DNA of 64,000 nucleotides from Syncephalis fuscata (GCA_025786725.1 JAHLTZ010000002.1:558001-622000); one strand, 5' to 3'; shown: positions 48,940 through 62,005, numbered from the stretch's first letter. Numbers and translations: made by a program. Notes: a model not told the origin generated them from the letters alone.

Positions 48940-49930
48940 GGTGCCAAATGACTTTTTTTTAATAACATTCGCGCAATTGCACTGCACATTCAATCTATTG
49001 AACATGGGGACAAGTGGTGAGTTTGATTTATCATCACATCATCACATTTATTGTTTATTGGTGGCTAAATGACTAACATTTAATAACATCCAACCTATTG
49101 AACATGATGATGGGTGGTGAGTGATATTGATCATCAAATACTCGTCATCATAGATTCGTTATCCAGTATGCATATAACCGCCATTTACTTACATCATTCC
49201 CATTCTGCTCCACACTAATATGTATCATTCTACGATACACTAGACGTATTTTATCTATTATATATTTCAATATACTTTACTCATTTCACCCATTACTTAT
49301 ATGCACTATAATTTTAATAATAATTTATATGCTTTCTCACCATACATTTGTTATTTTGTATATCAATCTATACTCACTTGGCCTTCCTCTATCCAAACTA
49401 TTTTTGTTTTTGTTCCAGCTTTACTATTAATAAATGTCGATTAATTTCGCTCATTGATCATGCATATATGCTCATTAACTTTGACATAGCTAATCATTAC
49501 TCAATATTGTATATCATTTTATTGTCTAGTAAATACGTGCTGTTTATTACAGTTGTCCTTTTGGTTCTAGCTTCATTAGTAATAAATCTCGGCTCATTCA
49601 CTTCATTCATTTAACAAGCTATATGTAATTGAAACCATAACAATATGGCGTATTCAGTATATCATAGAATGATATATAATAGTATAGACATATATTGTTA
49701 ACAATATAGATGTATACTGGATATATGCATACTGGATAGTGAATCTATGATTATAAGTATTTTAAACTTTAATGTCGCTCACTACCCATCATCATGTTCA
49801 ATAGATTGAATATTATTAAAATAGCCATTTGACAAATAAACAAACAATAAATGTAATGATGTGATGATTAAATAAAACTCACCACCTGTTTCCATGTTAA
49901 ATACATTTTATCTGCCAATCTATATACAAT
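48940..49930. mobile_element. Non-autonomous element with long terminal inverted repeats (copy 2)
   Basis: Left arm about 48985-49175 and the reverse complement of about 49715-49905 match imperfectly, sharing in order GGTGGTGAGT, ATCATCACATCA, ACATTTATTGTTT, CTATTGAACATGATGATGGG, GGTGAGTGA-like and TATCCAGTATGCATATA. The end motif occurs twice on each side, so the element may be nested in another copy. No transposase ORF in the interior. Related to 23300-24115, with interior relatives at 16310-16600 and 37330-37620. Confidence 0.75.
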
Positions 49931-50053
49931 AAATCAATTTTCATTACTATCGTTTTAATGAAATATATCAAGACAATAGAAACGCGTATGCGATGCAGAC
50001 AAAGCAAGTGAACATAGAATATGTGCGCGTGTAAGAAGAAGCAGTGACAATAT

Positions 50054-51166
50054 TTAAATAGCTACTTGGGTCAACTCATGCATGTAAGTGCCCAACAACT
50101 TGATGCCTTCGATAAAGTTGCGGCGATCGAGCTTTTCGTTGATCGAGTGAGCACCATCATCACATGCGCCCATAGGCAACAAAAGTACATTCTTTTGAAG
50201 TGCATCCTGGAAAGTTAGCGTCACAGGGATAGATCCACCCTCACGAGTCAGATCTGGCTTAAGACCAAATACGCGCTCGACAGCACGGGCGCCGGCCACA
50301 AAGTTTGGATGGTTTGGCGAGCTAAGCCACCATTTGCCATCGTGTAGACAGCTCACCTCAAGCTGGTTGCGACTACCAAGCTTGTTGAATTCATCTTTAA
50401 CATATTGCTTCACCAGCTCTGTAATACGCGCCGGGTTCTGGTTGGGCACGGTACGAATACTGAATTTACCAATGACCTGTGCAGGAATGACGGTCTTTGC
50501 ACCTGGTGCATGGAATGCACCCTCAATGCCATGCAGAGAAAGTGAAGGGAAGCGCCAGCGCTGCATTAGAGTACGCTCAACATCTTCGTGAATGTTACAT
50601 TCAGAGCCAGCAGCACCTCGGAACTCATCCATTGAAAACTCCAATCCTTTGTAGGTTTCACGCTCCTCATCTGTTAGTATCATCGTTGGTAATGATATAT
50701 CAGATGCCCAGCTCGTATAACTATGTTGCTGTTATCACTGTACTTACCAGTCACAGGAAGTACATCATCACTGATGCCTGGAATGCGAATGGTGCCATCA
50801 GGCTTTACGAGTTGGGCCATGACATGAACCAAATCGGTCATTGGCTCGTGTACTGTGCCGCCAAATACGCCCGAGTGCAAATCTTGACCAGGCCCTTTGA
50901 TGACAATTCGATAGTAGGAAACACCACGTAGACCATAAGTTAGGCAAGGCTTTGTTTTACCAAGCCAGTCTAATAGCCATGTCAAAAAACATGATTATTG
51001 CAAAATATAGCTAATTAGTATAATTATTTTAATAAATGATTTTAACTTACAGTTGTCGCTAATGCAGACAACATCAACATCTTTGAAATAGCCACTGGCC
51101 TCTTGTTCAATTACATCGTCCAAACCTTCGCTGCCGCTTTCTTCCATGCCTATGTTATTTCAAAAA

Positions 51167-51210
<44 letters not shown>

Positions 51211-51852
51211 GTCTAGTGGTTAAAATGACTATACAATACTTACCTTCAAAGCAAACTTGACATTGACAGGCAAGTCAATACCGAGATCCTTATGAGCCTG
51301 GATAGCACACAGCCAGCCTAGAACTGGGCCCTTGTCGTCAGTACTGCCACGGCCAAACATACGGCCTTGATTATCTTCTGTCAGTTGCCATGGATCGGTA
51401 TTCCAGCCATCATCCTTTAAAGCTGGCTGTACATCGTAATGGCCGTAGACGAGCAAAGTCTTTTTTGCTGGATCCGTGCCATAGGTACCAAGTACGACTG
51501 GTGGCAGATCAATTGTTTGTCCTTCAAGGACTTGAGTTCCTGGTTCAACTCGTTTAGTACTATTCCGTACATAATCAACAGGGTTAGAGAGTGCGTAATT
51601 AAAAGTAACAGCATAGCTTCTTACCTGGCTCCTAGCTTTTCTAGCTCATTAATAAGCCATTCGCCCATACGAACAACATCCTTGCGGCGCTCCAAGTCGC
51701 AGCTTACACTACAAGCAATAGACAAAGGTATTTAGCGCCTCATTTCAGTTAATACTGTTTGCTTACCTTGGGATGGCAACAATCTCGCGTAGACGTTGTA
51801 CATAGTCGTCTTGTTGTTTGTCGACGTGCTCAAAGAATTTTTCCACGCTCAT
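50054..51852 (-). CDS. Cytosolic non-specific dipeptidase (CNDP2/Dug1, M20 family)
   Basis: Metal-dependent dipeptidase; in yeast, Dug1 acts in Cys-Gly and glutathione breakdown. Six exons: 51767-51852, 51625-51708, 51244-51559, 51051-51149, 50748-50969 and 50054-50670; 474 residues, the usual family length. Motifs: [10 protein letters not shown] with metal ligands His97 and Asp99, [60 protein letters not shown], and [13 protein letters not shown]. One missing base near 51246 (TTTGAAG instead of TTGGAAG-like) restores ALEGMEES. The ATG at 51852 matches the family start; an in-frame upstream extension exists but is not conserved-looking. Confidence 0.93.
51168..51210. repeat. ATT trinucleotide microsatellite in a dipeptidase intron
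   Basis: About 14 tandem TTA/ATT units in the intron between exons 3 and 4 (51150-51243). Confidence 0.9.
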
Positions 51853-52974
51853 AGTGTTGGTTTTGATAATGGTTATTTGACAATGGCAAACAAGAGTAGA
51901 ATAAACTTGACTAGAAATGACAAGGCCTCTGAGTTGATGACGCAACAAGGCCAACAACGCTAATCGTTCAATTAGATCATTCGTCGACCGGGGCTTATCC
52001 CCTGCCTTATCGACAGTCATCAAAGTCAATGACGTAGTACTCAATATAGAATAAATTCATATGTCTATTATATACGCCTGCATTTGCTGTAATAAGTTAT
52101 TATTTAGATGTGATTTAGCAAATTCTCTTGATCTACCTTCTGATACCATATTGATCAAATACTAGTATAGATATTGTTGGTCATCTAACAGTATTTCAAT
52201 AATGAACCACTGTAATAAATAAAATCAGCTCGAATAAGGTTTTATTAGAATAATGACTGTAACAAGTATGGACAATATATCAAACAAATAGTCCATTAGA
52301 GTAAAATACTGATATCAAATATTTACTTAAAAATAAAAGATTAATTAATTAATATAGCAATGAGTTGCTTGTAATAAAAGCATTGCTTTAATAAATATTA
52401 ATCATGGCTGATATGTGAAAATTATACAATAGTTTTGTAGATTACATGGCACTACTCTTTACAATGGATATAAATACCACAAATAGATGTCAATTAAATA
52501 AAACAACTATTATTACTATTATTACTATTATTTAAATGCATTCTAATTTTCTCTTTCAATATTTATTTATTTGATGAAACTAATACAGTTATAATGAATA
52601 TGCTCACAGGTTATTTCTAAAGCATAACATAAAATCTTTTAAGTAAATTTATAGTAATAACTTGCTAATACCATATTTGGTAATTATAAAGTATTTGTTT
52701 TCCCACACTAAAGAATCGTAATTACCCACGTTTTGCCATTTTCAAAGCGCCATTTTCCACATAAAAAACAGTATATAAAAATCATCTGATTAACAAGAAA
52801 GGATATCCAAGTTCATTTACAATTTTCTAGATTATGTCAAACAAATAAATATAAAAAGAGGAAGCTAAATTGCATCCAGACAATTGTAATAATAATAAAG
52901 GCTACTTTATTTAATGGCAATATATTTAACATGAAAATAAATTGTTGTAACTTTCTAAAACTAAAGTTTATTAT
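51853..52974. other. AT-rich intergenic region
   Basis: About 1.1 kb upstream of the dipeptidase and downstream of F-box gene A. Nothing further recognised. Confidence 0.5.
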
Positions 52975-54993
52975 TTATAGCATAAATGCTTCGTATAAAC
53001 CATTTTTCTTATTAACTCGACTAATAATGCCAACGGATACATTCCATTCGATGCGTCTGGAATATGTATTGGAAAATGAGGACGGTAAAGAGGCTACCTC
53101 AATGGGACATAAAGACCCACTTTCATTACCTTCAGCTTCTTCGCTAATAAGATAAGCTGGTGCTTTGTAAACGTGGCCAGTATGCATATCTACAAACCAA
53201 TTTTCTTCGGGTATACTGGTCATCATTGCGCATAAAGGCCCAAGAAAGGGTACGCGTTCATAATAATATACACAAAATATTGAGCGCAGTATATTTCCAT
53301 TCTGAGCATCTAATACATCGAGTGCGAGATGGTTTCGAATGACAACTAGCTTTTCATTGCATAGTTTTGTAATTGTATTTCTGACTATAGTTCGACTCCA
53401 TAATAGACGGCCTTGATCGGAACTATTAATTGGTAGTAATTGGCCGTGGTCTCTAGTGTCGAATAATGATTGTAGTGCATTATTTGATGAAAAATCATCA
53501 AATGCAAATAAATTCAATAAAAACATATTTTCATTTCTATTGCGCTTTTGATGCTGGTCTTCAATTTGTATAATAACTAAACACGTTTTTTCTGTATATG
53601 GCTCAGCATCAACTACAGCAAGTGAATAATACGGAATGGTGACTTGATCCGATATAATTTTTTGGCATTGAGGTTGTTCCTGTTGAGCATTAAATAGCTC
53701 CCATCGAATGCACGTTGATTTTTTGTCATTGACAGCAGTTTGCAAATTTTGAGTGATTGTAGAAGTAGAATCAACGCCATAATTTACAGAATTACGTATG
53801 ATCTCCCATTTTAGAAGTTGACACTGTTTGCGAGAAGTGAATTGCGTAGAGATATTTGATGTAAACCAGGGAAATTCTGGCCCTTTTATAAATTGGTTTG
53901 TTTCCAAGTCAAGTAAATTAAATGTATAGTTTGAGTCTTCCATATGATCGCTTCTCATTGGCACCCAATTGTTATAGATGCCAAACAAACAAGGCGAATT
54001 ATTTCTCCTGGCTCTAGGCACGGTTTGAATATCAATAATCTTGGCAGGTAAATTACTAGCATGGCGCCATATCACAATAATAGTTTGTCTACAACTTTCT
54101 ATTTTTTGTGTGTATCTTTTAGTCGATTGCCTATTAGAATGTTTATCTAAATTGTCAAAAAGTCAGACTAATTTTCTTTATTGTGCTGTGCTCCCGTATT
54201 GCTTATATTGCTATTAGCATCGATCATTATTACTACCTACTGAATTAAATACAGTCTTTACTTCCTCATATGTAATTATGGCGACTTTGGCCACAACAAA
54301 CTGATGCGTTCCGCTGACATATTTGATTTCCATAGTTTGATTCAATAAACATGGTGATAAAGGAATAGTTAATTCTTTCCATGTCAACTCTTTGCCGCCA
54401 TGGCTATTTTTCTTGCTAAATAAATTGTGTTGAATTGACCATATTTTTGAATTTTTTGTATCCCACACCAATCCATTCCAAGGATTGACTTCAACTAGCT
54501 TTAATTCAGCGTGTTCTTCAAATGGTAGCTGGCAATTTTGTCTTTTGAATCGGCCTGCCATAAAGTTATGATTAATTTGTTGGCGTCGGTGATAAGCATA
54601 AAACCATTGAATAGTACCAAAATTAGGAATGGATGGTAAATAATTAAAGAACAATGTACTTTCAGTATTGGCATTATTAGCAGTTGTAGTGACAGATAAC
54701 GATGAATGTTTTCGTTTTTTCTTGTTTAAATTGGACGTCAATTCTTTCAATTTTGTTGTATCATTGATATGCCAGTTATACCATGTAAGCCATTCTTGCT
54801 CGCGTTGATCATCTACACCAAATTTTTGTCTATATTGGCGTTCCCAGTAATTAGGTCGATCAATTATTATTTTATAAAAAAACCGACAGCTAGTAGCAAA
54901 AAGTATCAGCTCTTGGCCTTCCATAAATTGACACAAATACAGCAAAATATCATGATTTTGCCATACTCGTTGGCTATTAGCACTCAAAGACAT
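52975..54993 (-). CDS. F-box protein A with propeller-like C-terminal half
   Basis: Exons 54237-54993 and 52975-54146 give 642 residues. The N terminus has an F-box-like segment (ILLYLCQFMEGQELILFATS then CRFFYKII), followed by WERQYRQKFG. The long C-terminal part is rich in repeated Trp/Asp-spaced strands such as LDVLDAQNGNILRSIF and WFVDMHTGHVYKAPAYL, resembling quinoprotein-like beta-propellers. This fits an SCF ubiquitin-ligase substrate receptor (family knowledge; F-box call moderate). It is paralogous to F-box protein B along the whole length, and both end in GLYEAFML. The two genes are head to head with 923 bp between start codons. Confidence 0.75.
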
Positions 54994-55916
54994 GGTTGAC
55001 TAGAAATATTGCGCTAGAGTTGATACGCGGTAGACGACAGAAATAATAGTAGGCAAAAAATAGAAAGAGAAGCTTGTCGCATTATCATAAGCTGTTTCAG
55101 CCTATTTAAGCGACAATAGTTACACGATTACGTATATTTGTTGAAGATTGACGTCGCTATTATTTTATTTATAAATAGAGTGTAAGCTTATAAAAAATTA
55201 AGTTATTAATAGATGGCTGATTTTTAAGAAACTAATTATATAGTTTATTAGTATATAATTAACATTAATACTTGTGAAGTTGCAGTAACAGTAATAAAGA
55301 GACGTATGATTTTAAGCAGCATTTGCTTTTTTCGCCTATGCTTGTTATTGCTATATTTGATAACTATAAATAATCTGTTTTCTCGCATTAAAGAACTGTA
55401 ACTGCACACGTTTTGCCATATTCTAAACGTCATTCTTTGCTTATTCAAAAAAATAGCTATATACTGATTATTACTAAAAATAATAAAAAATATTTAATTC
55501 ATTTAATTCGTATTTTTACCACCTTTATATCTATAATTGTTGCTGTGTTTTCATTGTAACATTTTAGTTTATTAAAAATGAAAACAAAAACTGTTGTTTA
55601 AAGCCATGCATTTTTTACTGATGTTACTTTAATTTAACAAATATTAATACTGATTATAATGCCAATAGATTATATAGCTGGTTTTTTAACGATTAGCCAT
55701 TTATTAATGACTTGAATCTTTATAATTTTACATTCTATTTGTAAATAAAACGATAGTAATAGATATTATATTTCAACAAGCATTGAATTCGTGTAACCAT
55801 TTTCCGTAGATGGTCTAAATCAACTCGTGATCATGCGACGCCCTTTTCTCTACCTATAAAAAACTGTCGACGATCCGTCTATCATATAAGTTCAGCACAA
55901 CCATTTTTAGTCAAAT
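54994..55916. promoter_or_regulatory. Shared promoter region of the F-box pair
   Basis: 923 bp between divergent paralogues. TATAAAAAA at 55855-55863, about 55 bp before gene B's ATG, is a likely TATA box. No clear inverted symmetry between the two halves was seen. Confidence 0.5.
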
Positions 55917-57980
55917 ATGTCTTTGAGTACTTGCAACGGACGCTTCTGGCAAAATCGTGATGCTTTACTGTATTTATGTCATTTTATGGATAACCAAGCA
56001 CTGGTACTTTTTGCCACCAGTAGTCGATTTATTTATCGAACAATAATTGATCAATCTGATCATTGGGAACGAAAGTATAGACGGAAATTTTGCCTGGGCG
56101 ATCAGCGCGAGCAGAATTGGATTGCCTGGTATAATTGGGATATCAATGCTATAGCAAAATTAAAGAGTATTACATCCAATGTAAATCAAGCAAAGCAAAA
56201 ATCTTTATTATCATCTACAACTACAACTATTGATGATAATGCTAATGAGTATACACGACCTATTAAAGATCTGTCATTCATTCCTAATTTTAATGCAGCT
56301 CAATGGTTCCACGCTTATCACCGACGCCGACAGGTTCATCATAACTTTATGGCAGGCCGATTCAAAAGACGAGTTTGCCAGTTGCCAGTCGATAGATACG
56401 GCTGGGCAAGTTTAGTCGATGTAAATCCTTGGTATGCACTGTTGTGGCACAAACAAGAATCAAAGCTTTGGCTAGTTCGACATGACGTTCTTAACAAGGG
56501 AAATGAGCACAAAAAGAAATTAGTTTGGAAAGAATTGACTAGTTCTTTAGCAGCATCTTCATTTAATCGAGTTTTCCAAGTCGATTCTGTTTATGGAACA
56601 CACCGGTATGTTATAACCTATGTTACTATACGTGCATACGATGACATAGACCCAGTATTTATTGGCAGCCAAACAGGTAACTGCTAATTGCCAATTTAAA
56701 AACTATATAATCGTTTATCAATGCAATTAATAATAGTAAACCTGGCCGAGATGGAAGCAGGGTACATTAGGAACAACGAAGCTTCTACTGCTTTAGACAA
56801 GTTGTATAACATTTTCTCGACCATCACATTATCAAAAGAACAAAAAAGCTACAAACGAGATGCTATTTTAGTATGGCCTATTAATGGCAATTCATCTCCT
56901 CATGTAATTTATTACCAACGCAAAGACTATAGCTGGAAAGGGATAAATAAGCCTAGCCTAGTTGCTATTAATGACAATTGGATGATTATGCAAACCAAGT
57001 ATATGCAAGATCGTTACCAAAGACTTGATTTATACGATTTAGATAGAAACAAGTGGATAGAAGGCTCAAGAATGATTCGGTATAATTCAAGTGTTTGTAT
57101 CCAGTTTAGTTCTAGCGACCAATGCCAATTGTTAACATGGTCAATAATGCCTGAGTCTCAAAAGAACGGCAATACCTTTACAGCTGATAATACTCAGGAT
57201 TTGCAAGTTATTAGTAATGAAGATCAATTATTGAACATTCAATGGGAGCTACTTGACTTTCAAAAAGGAAAATATCGGTATAAAACGATTCTATCCGGTC
57301 AAATTATTGTTCCATATTTTTCAAACGCGATAGTTAAAGCCGAAACATATACAGAAAAAATGTGCTTAATCATTGTATGGGATAAAAAAGATAGAGCAAG
57401 TCGCGTTGAAGACGGAACATTCAGTGCCTCATTGTCGTTATTTGCATTTGAAAATTCTTCATCAAATAATCTACCACAATCTTTATTCGACATTAGAGAT
57501 TACAAAAAATTACTGCCGATTAATAGTTCCGACCAAGGACGGATATTATGGACCCGCAATATAACTAACGATAAAATTACAACATTATACAGCGAAAAAC
57601 TAATTGTTGTTCAGAACTATCTAACGCTTGATGTCTTGGATGCTCACAATGGAAACCTGCTGCGTTCAATTGCTTGTCCAATAGATTCAAAGATTACACC
57701 TTTTCTTGGGTCTTTATGCGCAATGGTTGAAGGAGAACACAGACAAAATTGGTTTATTGATATGCACACTGGTCGTGTTTATAGACCACCAGCGCATCTT
57801 ACTAAACGAGAAACTAAAAATAACACTGAAGATGAGTCTTTAGGCCCTATTGAAACAACATTCCAATCAGTCCCAAGTGGAGATGTTGGGATCAATTCAT
57901 CTGAATATCGTGTATCGAATGCTGCCATCGGTAGAATTAATGTTAGCACTAATGGCTTATACGAAGCATTTATGTTATAA
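55917..57980 (+). CDS. F-box protein B with propeller-like C-terminal half
   Basis: Exons 55917-56676 and 56737-57980 give 667 residues; the intron is at the same position and phase as in F-box protein A. F-box-like segment near residues 14-46 (ALLYLCHFMDNQALVLFATS), then WERKYRRKFCLGDQREQNW. The mid-region AYHRRRQVHHNFMAGRFKRR is strongly shared with A. The C-terminal half has LDVLDAHNGNLLRSI and WFIDMHTGRVYRPPAHL, again propeller-like. No frame break. It probably recruits a substrate to an SCF ligase; which one cannot be read from the sequence. Confidence 0.75.
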
Positions 57981-58370
57981 GTAATAAATTCAAGTTATAG
58001 TCCTTTGCTACAATTTATTTTCATGTTGACTATCTTAAAGTTCACATGTTCATAAAAAATATATATCTTCAGTAATAATACTGTTGTGAGATAGACCAAC
58101 AAATTCATCTGGTTTATTTTTTGGTCTGTATTACTTTGGTAATAACAAAAATACACTTTCATGGTCTTACTCTATGAAACCACATTGTGTCAAATCCATC
58201 TACCTTTTATAAAATTATTAAAATAGCCTCTTTTTGTATACGTCATTCCACACATCGTTGTTCATATACCATTTTACTCCATTAAGCTTCAGCTTACAAC
58301 CATTAAGCTTTTCAACACCTTAAGAACAAGGCGTCGTAAGCAAGACAAGACAATCATTTATTGACGTATC
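57981..58370. other. Intergenic gap before the CBS-domain gene
   Basis: 390 bp, AT-rich, co-directional genes on both sides; holds F-box B 3' flank and the CBS gene promoter. Confidence 0.5.
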
Positions 58371-59955
58371 ATGGACACGCCACCAAACCACGCCGGACTC
58401 ACTACCGGCGAGACAGACTGGAGAACTGTGGCTTGTGGTCATATCATTGACCAGCAAACGCTAATTACAATGTAAGTAAAGAACACTGTAAGGTATCTTT
58501 ATTTTCTAACTAAACTTTATTGGTGTACATTAGTGATGCCAAAGCTTCTATGGAAACGGCTTGTGAAGTAAGTGACTAGGTGCCAACTGATGTAATAGTT
58601 AATTATTGACTATCTGTACCTATTTAATAATAATAAAATAATAGACATTGGTCACTCATTGTATTAGCTCGGCACCTATCTATGATGAAACGCTGAAAAG
58701 CTATATTGGCATGTTTGACTACTCGGATCTACTTACCTATGTGCTGCTTGTGTTAAAGCGTGCCAAAATACCGCAGCATGAGAATACACGACAGGTATTG
58801 CGTCTGGTGCAAAAGGCTGCTGCTGAGCAAAATGTACCAGTTCATCTAGCATCAGGCAAGTATCAATTTGCGATAATAAAGTATACTGATCATCATTATT
58901 CTCGTATTATATTAGATTTAAGTCAAAAGAACCATTTTACGCACTTTTGGCCGAATCATCACTGATCCAAGCCTTGGAAATCTTTTCCAAGGGTGCTCAT
59001 CGATGTAAGCGTGAGCTTATAAATATTAAACATTTACTTATTTGCTGTTTTATTCCGTGTTTGTCACAGTGGCTATAATTAACCAGGATGGCTCCGTCAA
59101 GGTAGTGGAAATATTCAGTTACTTTTCATTTTACTTAAACTATGTTAATCTTTAGGGCATTTTATCCCAGTCATCATTGATTAAATACATTTCACAGCAG
59201 GTAATTACATCAATGCCTATTGCAAATCACTATTGATTTATTTGTTACAATGAATAGTCGGGAAAATATCCATCATTAGATGCTATTTTAAAGCAAACGG
59301 TAATACACAATAGTACTACTGAGTCTATTATTTATTTATATAAACTGTGGATTGTTCTAGCTACGTGAACTTGGAATGGCCCAGCATAAAGTAGTTTCGG
59401 TTGATAGTAGTGATCAAGTGCTTGATGCACTTAGTGTTATGAGTAAGTTAACGCTTACTATTAAAGATATTATTAATATGGCGTTCATCAATGATTAGAC
59501 GAACATGGCGTGTCTTCTATTGCCGTATTAGATGGTCAATCGCATATTATTGGAAACATTTCGGTATCTGATATTAAAGTACGTATTTAACAGCTTTTAT
59601 ACTCAATAGCTTATTGTTATATTGTCATTAGCATATACTGGCTCGCGATAAGCACTCACTGCTCTACACTCAGTGTCATTCCTTTGTATCACATATAAAG
59701 ATGGAGGATGGCTTGCAAAATGGCATGGTACGTAACAGCTAAATAGATGGATAAGTAGCTCTAACCAAGCTACGACCATAGGATTCGGTACCAGTATTTG
59801 ATGTTCACGCCGATACCACGCTACGAGACTGCCTGGCCAAACTCGTGGCCACAAAAGCTCATCGTGTATGGGTGAGCGATGAACAACGACGAGTAACAGG
59901 CGTTGTATCGCTTACAGATATTGCTCGTATGCTTGCAGAACATGCCAATTTATAA
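58371..59955 (+). CDS. Four-CBS-domain protein, Sds23/AMPK-gamma-like
   Basis: Adenine-nucleotide-sensing family; Sds23 inhibits PP2A-type phosphatases in yeasts. Eleven exons: 58371-58471, 58534-58567, 58645-58855, 58916-59004, 59070-59101, 59156-59200, 59258-59299, 59361-59442, 59499-59578, 59632-59727 and 59782-59955; about 328 residues. CBS-type segments: APIYDETLKSYIGMFDYSDL, PFYALLAESSLIQALEIF with GAHRLAIINQDGSVKGILS, HKVVSVDSSDQVLDALSVM with GVSSIAVLD, and VPVFDVHADTTLRDCLAKLV with AHRVWVSDE and GVVSLTDIAR. The GHRxxV-like spacing and final block favour Sds23-like over canonical Snf4. The intron at 58856-58915 starts GCAAGT, and one added G there (GCATCAGG) is needed for frame. Confidence 0.8.
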
Positions 59956-60051
59956 ATGACTGTTTATTGCTTCTTAATCAACTGTGCACTATTATCACCA
60001 GTAATGTATCACTGGTCGGTATTGTTTATCAAAGTGAATTGACCTATTTAT

Positions 60052-61643
60052 TTAATAATGACGATCCAACACTTGACGCGTAAATTGGCCAAAAGTAAGA
60101 CCTTGAGCGTTAAGAGGCTGTGCCACAGGCGGCTGTAAGAATACAGCAAATGTATTGCGAGCAATCTTAGCCGATGGATGCTGAGGCGGACTTTGCTTAG
60201 GTGCACGCACACAATGCCATGTACCTTGCAATTGACCGGACGTGACCACTTGAAGTGCTTCGCCTGCCTGGAAAGCAATCATCTCAGCTGGTATATCAAC
60301 CTAGTATCATATCATTTAGTAGAATTGCAAGCCATTATTGCCAATCTACTTACCTGGACCACTTGGCCTGATCGTTTTTTAACATATAAGCCACTGATAG
60401 GATCGGCCGGTTCAGTCTCGCGATAGTCGGTTGTTTCATCAACATACATGGCACGTGTCAAGCCTATTGTACAATTTAGTATGTTTTAATTAATTATTTA
60501 AATCATATATATATATACCTGTCAATAGTGAATGATCTAAATGCCATCCACACCATGATGCTTCATCGGTACCTGTAGCTTCTCCTGATTCCGATGCTGC
60601 TGGTACTGCTGGTGGAAAATAGTGCAATAAACGAGCCTTTGTAGTATCAGAAGCTTCCAAGGCATTGGCAATAAATCCAGGCGTATAATTTGGTTGCTGA
60701 GATTGAACTATTCAAGTATTAGTCTATAGTATTATCATACAATCTAACGAGCAAAGTAAATAGCTGCATTAATTCTTACCATAAGCATCACAATGACGTC
60801 CAAGTAAATATCCTACAGCCGCAATAATTGCACCAAGTGCTTTAAAATCCTGTTCAAAGGCCGGGCATTCTTGAGCGGTAGGCCAGACATTGCCATGGTA
60901 ATAACTGGCGTATTCTCGGCGTATTTTTTCATCTGTCACTTGATCGCCCGGCGTATCTTTTAACGGGTTGGCGTAGAATGAGCCTTTTTCAGTATCTAGA
61001 TGAGTATTAAATAATTATTAAATTGTTTATTATTTTAATACTGAGCTATTACTAACCTGGCTTGCCGTTCATGCTTTCTTTACCATGGCTCCAGCCAAAG
61101 CTGTATTGAGCATCTGGAACAGTAAGACGGTTTTTGACATCCTCAGGTAACTGAGCAAATACCGAAGCTTGACGTAGCAAATGAGAACGTAAAGTAGGAT
61201 AATCAGGTATACCACGCACTAAAATCACACCTAGTGCTTCATCGTGATTACCAAACGCTTCCTATCCATTTAGAACACATATAAATAATTAAATAAAGAT
61301 AGGCATTGAAACATGATAACTAACTAACCTGTAGACTTGCTGATAGATCGGGCAGTGGCTCTCCTTGGACCAGTAAAGGAAAGTCAATTACAACAACGCC
61401 GTTGACTTTTTCCACGGCCGAAGCCGGCTGTTGTTGTGACAACATTGCCAAAGGAAGATTGGTACGGGACAGTGGCGGAGAAGTATACCAAGACCACGGG
61501 TTTAACGATAGCAATAGACCATGTAACGTAGAAGAAGAAGAAGAGTAAACAGAAACACTAGTTAGTTGACTATACCATAGATAGAGTGCAGTAATAGCGG
61601 TAAAGACTGCAATAATTGATAAAGATTTAGTAGAAACCAACAT
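60052..61643 (-). CDS. Membrane-anchored 2OG-Fe(II) oxygenase
   Basis: Six exons: 61329-61643, 61057-61261, 60780-60995, 60519-60707, 60354-60463 and 60052-60300; 427 residues, no frame break. The N terminus has a single hydrophobic span (LSIIAVFTAITALYLWY), then a Ser-rich linker, so the enzyme is probably anchored with its catalytic domain outside the cytosol (inference). Iron ligands appear as His301 and Asp303 in GWHLDHSLLTGL and His374 in WHCVRAP; the 2-oxoglutarate-binding Arg is likely Arg393 in ARNTFAVFLQP, close to the family's RxS/T. GMTFGDF-like GLTFGQFTRQVL closes the domain. Substrate unknown. Its stop is 96 bp from the convergent CBS gene's stop. Confidence 0.88.
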
Positions 61644-62002
61644 TTTGTACAGCTGTAGTAGCAATAGGATTGGGTTGTGCCATAACAAAAGGCGTCGTCG
61701 TTGTAGTCTTGGTTATAGTAAAAGCAACAATAAACGAGAAAAGCTTGATGGGGTACGTAAAATGGCAATGACCAAAGGTGACAAATAAATAGAATTGACG
61801 AGTAAGCATGATGATGACGACGACACTTGTTAACGGATCAATTACTTTGTAACACAGTAATAACAAAATAGACACCACAACTCAATCATTTATCGTTTAT
61901 ATGTTAATGTGTGTTGTTTTGGAAACTATATTATCCTACTTTTCAGTCGATTGACATGTAATTGCTGAGCTACTACTGATTATGCTATTAGTATCGTAGC
62001 TT
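61644..62002. other. Intergenic gap between mitochondrial-protein and oxygenase genes
   Basis: 359 bp between co-directional minus-strand genes; pyrimidine-rich on the minus strand. No additional gene supported. Confidence 0.5.
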
Positions 62003-62005
62003 TTA

